A stretch of DNA of 64,000 bases, from the NCBI GenBank assembly GCA_023079485.1, contig CM041083.1:61013810-61077809 (forward strand), written 5' to 3'. Every line of letters starts with the position of its first letter. Position 1 is the first letter of the stretch. The translations under genes were made by a program, and so were the position numbers. The notes beneath the pieces were generated by a model. The model worked only from the letters and a program-made list of their open reading frames with translations. It made no database searches and was not told the origin of the DNA. Below are positions 60,490-64,000 of this stretch, in pieces. This stretch comes from Archilochus colubris (lineage: Eukaryota > Chordata > Aves > Apodiformes > Trochilidae).

Positions 60490-61390
60490 TAGACCCAGAC
60501 AGAATCCATCCCAGGCTGTGAAGAGAAAGTGGCTGGCATTGTTGCAAGGATGCTGTCTATAATATCTGAAAATTCATGGAGATCAGGGATTGTCTATGAT
60601 GACTGTAAGAAGGCAAATGTCATACCTGTCTATGAGAAGGGCCCAAAAGAGAGCCCAGGAAACTACAGGCCCATTAGGCTTATTTCAGTCCTTGGGAAAT
60701 TAATGGAATGAGTACTCATAGAAACTATTACAAAGCAATTGAAATGTGTCTGGGGAAATCCAGGAAAGATTTGCCACAGGTAAATCATGCCTGACAAACC
60801 ATGATCACCTTCTACATCAAAATAACATTTTCTGTTGACATGGGGAGGGCTGTGGGTGTTGTTGACTTGAACTTCAGCAGCTCATTTGACACCGTTTCCC
60901 ACAGCTTTCTCCCTGGCAAACTGGCAGAATACACTGGTTTGTGAGATGAGTAGGAAATTGGCTCATAGGTTGCACTCAGAGAGTGGTGAGGGCTTTATCT
61001 GGAAAGACTGGGACAGTTAGATCTTTTTTCCCTGGAGAAAAAAGGGCTCAGGAGGTACCTTATCACCATGTTCCAGCATTTAACCAGTAGCTATGAACAG
61101 GACAGAAGTTCTCTCTTCACATGGTGCCACATGGAGAGGAAGAGTACAATTCCAGTACAAGTGGCACTGGAACAGGTTTCATCTCAACATAAGAAAGAAC
61201 TTTTTTTACAGTGAGAACAATCAGTCACTGGAACAACCTCCCTAGGGATATGGTAGGGCCTCCATCACCAGAGGATTTTAAGATGCAATTGGGCAGGACA
61301 GTAAATAGTTTCACCTAGGCTCCCATAAAAGGTTGAACTAGTTATCTTTTATGACCCCTTCCAAGCTGGACTGTTCTGTGATTCTATGAT
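60490..61390 (+). mobile_element. CR1 LINE fragment with internal loss
   Basis: The left part encodes a CR1 reverse transcriptase block (VIPVYEKGPKESPGNYRPIR, then ISVLGKLME with a stop). The right part is the CR1 3' region (GAACAATCAGTCACTGGAACAAC, CCTTCCAAGCTGGACTG), ending in TTCTGTGATTCTATGAT. About 0.9 kb covers a larger stretch of the full element, so the middle is deleted. Confidence 0.9.
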
Positions 61391-64000
61391 ACCAGAAGTG
61401 ACTTATGACATGTCTCAGACTGTGTAGGTCCTTTCACCCCAAACATTTGTCCCCATGACCTGTCAAGTGGGGATCTTCTCACTCTTCCTTCTAAATTGTT
61501 TTTTTTTTGTGTTTTGTTTTGGTTTTTTGACTGTCAGTAAATATGTTGTTTTTGACCTGAAAGCAGCAGCAATAAAAGATTTGGTGTGAATACTTGTGAT
61601 AATCTTGTTGTAAATGTTTGAGAGTTAATTAGAATAAAGCAGTAGTATTGATAGTTTAGCCATGGTGAGAATGTAAGTGAAGTAGGATTGGTAGGAAGGC
61701 ATAGTATTTTATCTGTCTAACTGATACCAGGAGGAAATATTACAAGATGAGGAATAGTATTTTATCTGTCTAACTGATACCAGGAGGGAATATTACAAGG
61801 TGTTTGTCATAGTAGCCCTTCCTCAGATCTCAATATGATATAAGTCACAGGATATAAACATAGATTAAAAAAACCTCAAACTGTTGTTCTTGTAGTTACT
61901 ACATAACTTTAAATCTAAGGTGCATAATTTTGTGTCATTTAAATGCTACTCTTTATTTAATGTATTGTTGAAAAGAGTGAAAATTTTCTTTAAGCTAGAA
62001 ATTCTGTAAAACAAACACCAGATGGAGCTAGAAGACTGTGAATTAAAATTTCTGTTTACATTTTATTAAGCTTAATACTTAGAATTTTAGTTCAGTTTTA
62101 CCCTTTTTTAAATATTATTTTGATATCTTTTATATAATCTGTGGTGTGGTTGAATAGTTTCTGAGGAGTTGCACTTATCCAGGACTTTTTTTATCTTGCC
62201 ATTGAGACAAGCACCATTTTAGTATACAGTAGATACATAATGTACTATACAGATAATATGCATAGAACAATATGAAAAATGAAATCAGAATTGCAGGGCA
62301 ATCATCTTATTAAAAATTTATCAGAACTTATTATTTCTAAGTATGCCAGTTATAATTGCTTGCTTGAAAAAAATGAAGTAGCCTTTCAGTTGAACCTCCT
62401 CAGATCTTTTCCAGTGGAGGTGGAGTTTATTGTGAATTTAATGTAAGCTTGTTGAAAACACCTTTTTGAAAATAACTTCTATTTTTTCCTTTTTCCTCTT
62501 GGATGCCATAAGCCAAAGATTCTCTGGAGTTCTTTGATCAGCAACATAGTCCATTTTTTTCCGAAAAACAGAAGGCATTACTGACTTACTATGTGGGACT
62601 CAAGTTGTTTAAGGCAAATTTTTCAAGTGTAGTTACTGACTAGAATAAACAGTTTTTGCATGGCCATTCATATCAACCCTTTTAAAGTCTAATTTTTATA
62701 GAGACCACTATGAGATTCAAAGATAATTCCTGACACCACAAAATACGATCAGTTGATGTAGTTCAATACAGAAAAAGAAGTAAAAAAACCTAGGTGTCAA
62801 ACTGCTTATGTTTTTTTGTTTATTTGTTTAAAATAAAAAAAAAAATAATTATAATATATGTAAGGACAAGTGAGCACCAGGAGAAAGAGAAGTGATAACA
62901 TACAGAAGGTCTCTGAGCAACAGAGCTGAAGGGCAGTGTGACTCACAAGTTGTAGAGGGGTTTGTGACAATCCTGAGTTGACACAATGCAGAAGCCTGGC
63001 CTGGATTAATTGAAGATTGTTTCCAGATTTTCCTATATTCTTGTGGCATGATCTAACCCTGGATGTCCTAATTCAGTCTATAAACCTGAAAATCTAAGCT
63101 TTGCTTCTCTTTAGAGTAACCCCACAAACTGCTTGGCACAAAGGGAGGGACTTCAGAAAAAAGATGGAAAACCCAAAATAGGTGTTGCTTTCTTTTTTAG
63201 GTATGAAGTAATAAGAATGAGATGCTCCTAAAACAAATCAACCATGTGAATTTCAAAGAAATACCCTGAATGAAAAAGAAAAAAGATAATTCAACCTGTT
63301 TTTTTTTCTTGTAGGTGCATGAAAATGCATTTCCTTATGAATTCAGCCACTAATTCTCCCCTAGCATTGCGACTTAATTCTGCATTTCCACAAAGAGATA
63401 TCTACCAGCTCTATCTAGGAATTAATCATATACCTGGGAATTACATTAGCCAGTGATATACATACTCTAGAGATGATTCTAACTTATCTTTTTAATATCT
63501 GACTACATACCTCAGTGGTTCTGGTTTCCACCATGTAAATGTCTCTACTTTATCCTTTGCTCTCCATTCCTTCAATACATACATATTTATGGACAATGTA
63601 TTTTCATTTGGACTCACTAAGCTTTTGACTGTTTCACCATGAGGGTCAGGCAGGTGGTGGAGCAAGTTGGCCAGAAAGGCCATCTTCATCCTTTTCAAGA
63701 CTCAATGAATAAAGCTGACCAGCTTGGCCTAAGGTCAGAGCTGCTGCTTGGCCCAGAGACCTGCTGAGGTCACTTCCCACTTAAATTATCTTAACCTATG
63801 GTTTTACTATGTGTTATGTTTGTATCCAGATATTTACTCCTTTTTCCTTTTAGTGGAAGAAACATATTTTTCAGTCTTACCAAGCTCTGCATCCAAAAAT
63901 AATGAAATAACCATCTTCTCTGCCAGGCAAAGTAGAAACCAGTCCAGGAAAAGTTCCTGTGTATAAAGAAAGAAAAAAACCTCAAACCCAACAGTCTGTC
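61391..64000. other. Intergenic, no gene seen
   Basis: AT-rich unique sequence apart from the 53-bp duplication described separately. Open frames are short and without family resemblance. Confidence 0.5.
61701..61805. repeat. Tandem duplication, 53-bp unit, two copies
   Basis: ATAGTATTTTATCTGTCTAA starts at 61701 and again at 61754. The two units are nearly identical over their full length (one A/G difference in the GGAGGAAAT/GGAGGGAAT stretch and another near the end), indicating a fairly recent local duplication. Confidence 0.93.

Noticed and set aside
58071..64000. 3' exons of NUP205 on the minus strand
   Set aside because: Expected from synteny, but no open frame with matching character or splice sites was recognised; it probably lies beyond the window.

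Overview
This is a vertebrate nuclear window, almost certainly from a bird. CR1 LINE fragments ending in the ATTCTATGAT motif, an avian-type ERVL LTR, a betaretrovirus-like endogenous retrovirus (ERV), sparse repeats and short-exon genes with GT-AG introns all point that way. Most of the 64 kb is intron or intergenic DNA. The three host genes were assembled by joining splice sites by eye; homology assignments rest on remembered family sequences, because no search could be run.

Layout. (1) 4016-5470, + strand: the last two coding exons of FAM180A, a small secreted-type protein; its signal-peptide exon was not found. (2) 5471-10357: intergenic, with a 265-bp CTCTC pyrimidine tract. (3) 10358-37479, + strand: a complete 16-exon SLC13A4 (sodium/sulfate cotransporter) reading frame of 633 codons, with all exon phases consistent. 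Its introns hold a CR1 3' fragment (intron 3), a SINE-like element with a 5S rRNA head and a CR1 tail (intron 12), an antisense ERVL-type solo LTR (intron 14) and another CR1 (intron 15). The 3' UTR probably ends near 38.9 kb. (4) 43421-47075, + strand: a decayed, 3'-truncated class II (betaretrovirus-like) ERV with a 5' LTR, a primer-binding site resembling tRNA-Ala, gag, a -1 frameshift heptamer, dUTPase-protease and the start of reverse transcriptase. A 192-bp-period tandem duplication and a CR1 fragment follow. (5) 51170-56534, - strand: STMP1, a 49-codon mitochondrial microprotein in three tiny coding exons, starting inside a CpG island. (6) 57-64 kb: intergenic, with two more CR1 fragments and a 53-bp tandem duplication.

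The order FAM180A - SLC13A4 - STMP1, with the last two convergent, matches the gene block at human 7q33, which supports all three assignments. The most unusual item is the 5S rRNA/CR1 chimeric element, since SINEs are rare in birds. Next are the frameshift signal still readable in the dead ERV and the microprotein gene that a length-filtered ORF search cannot see.
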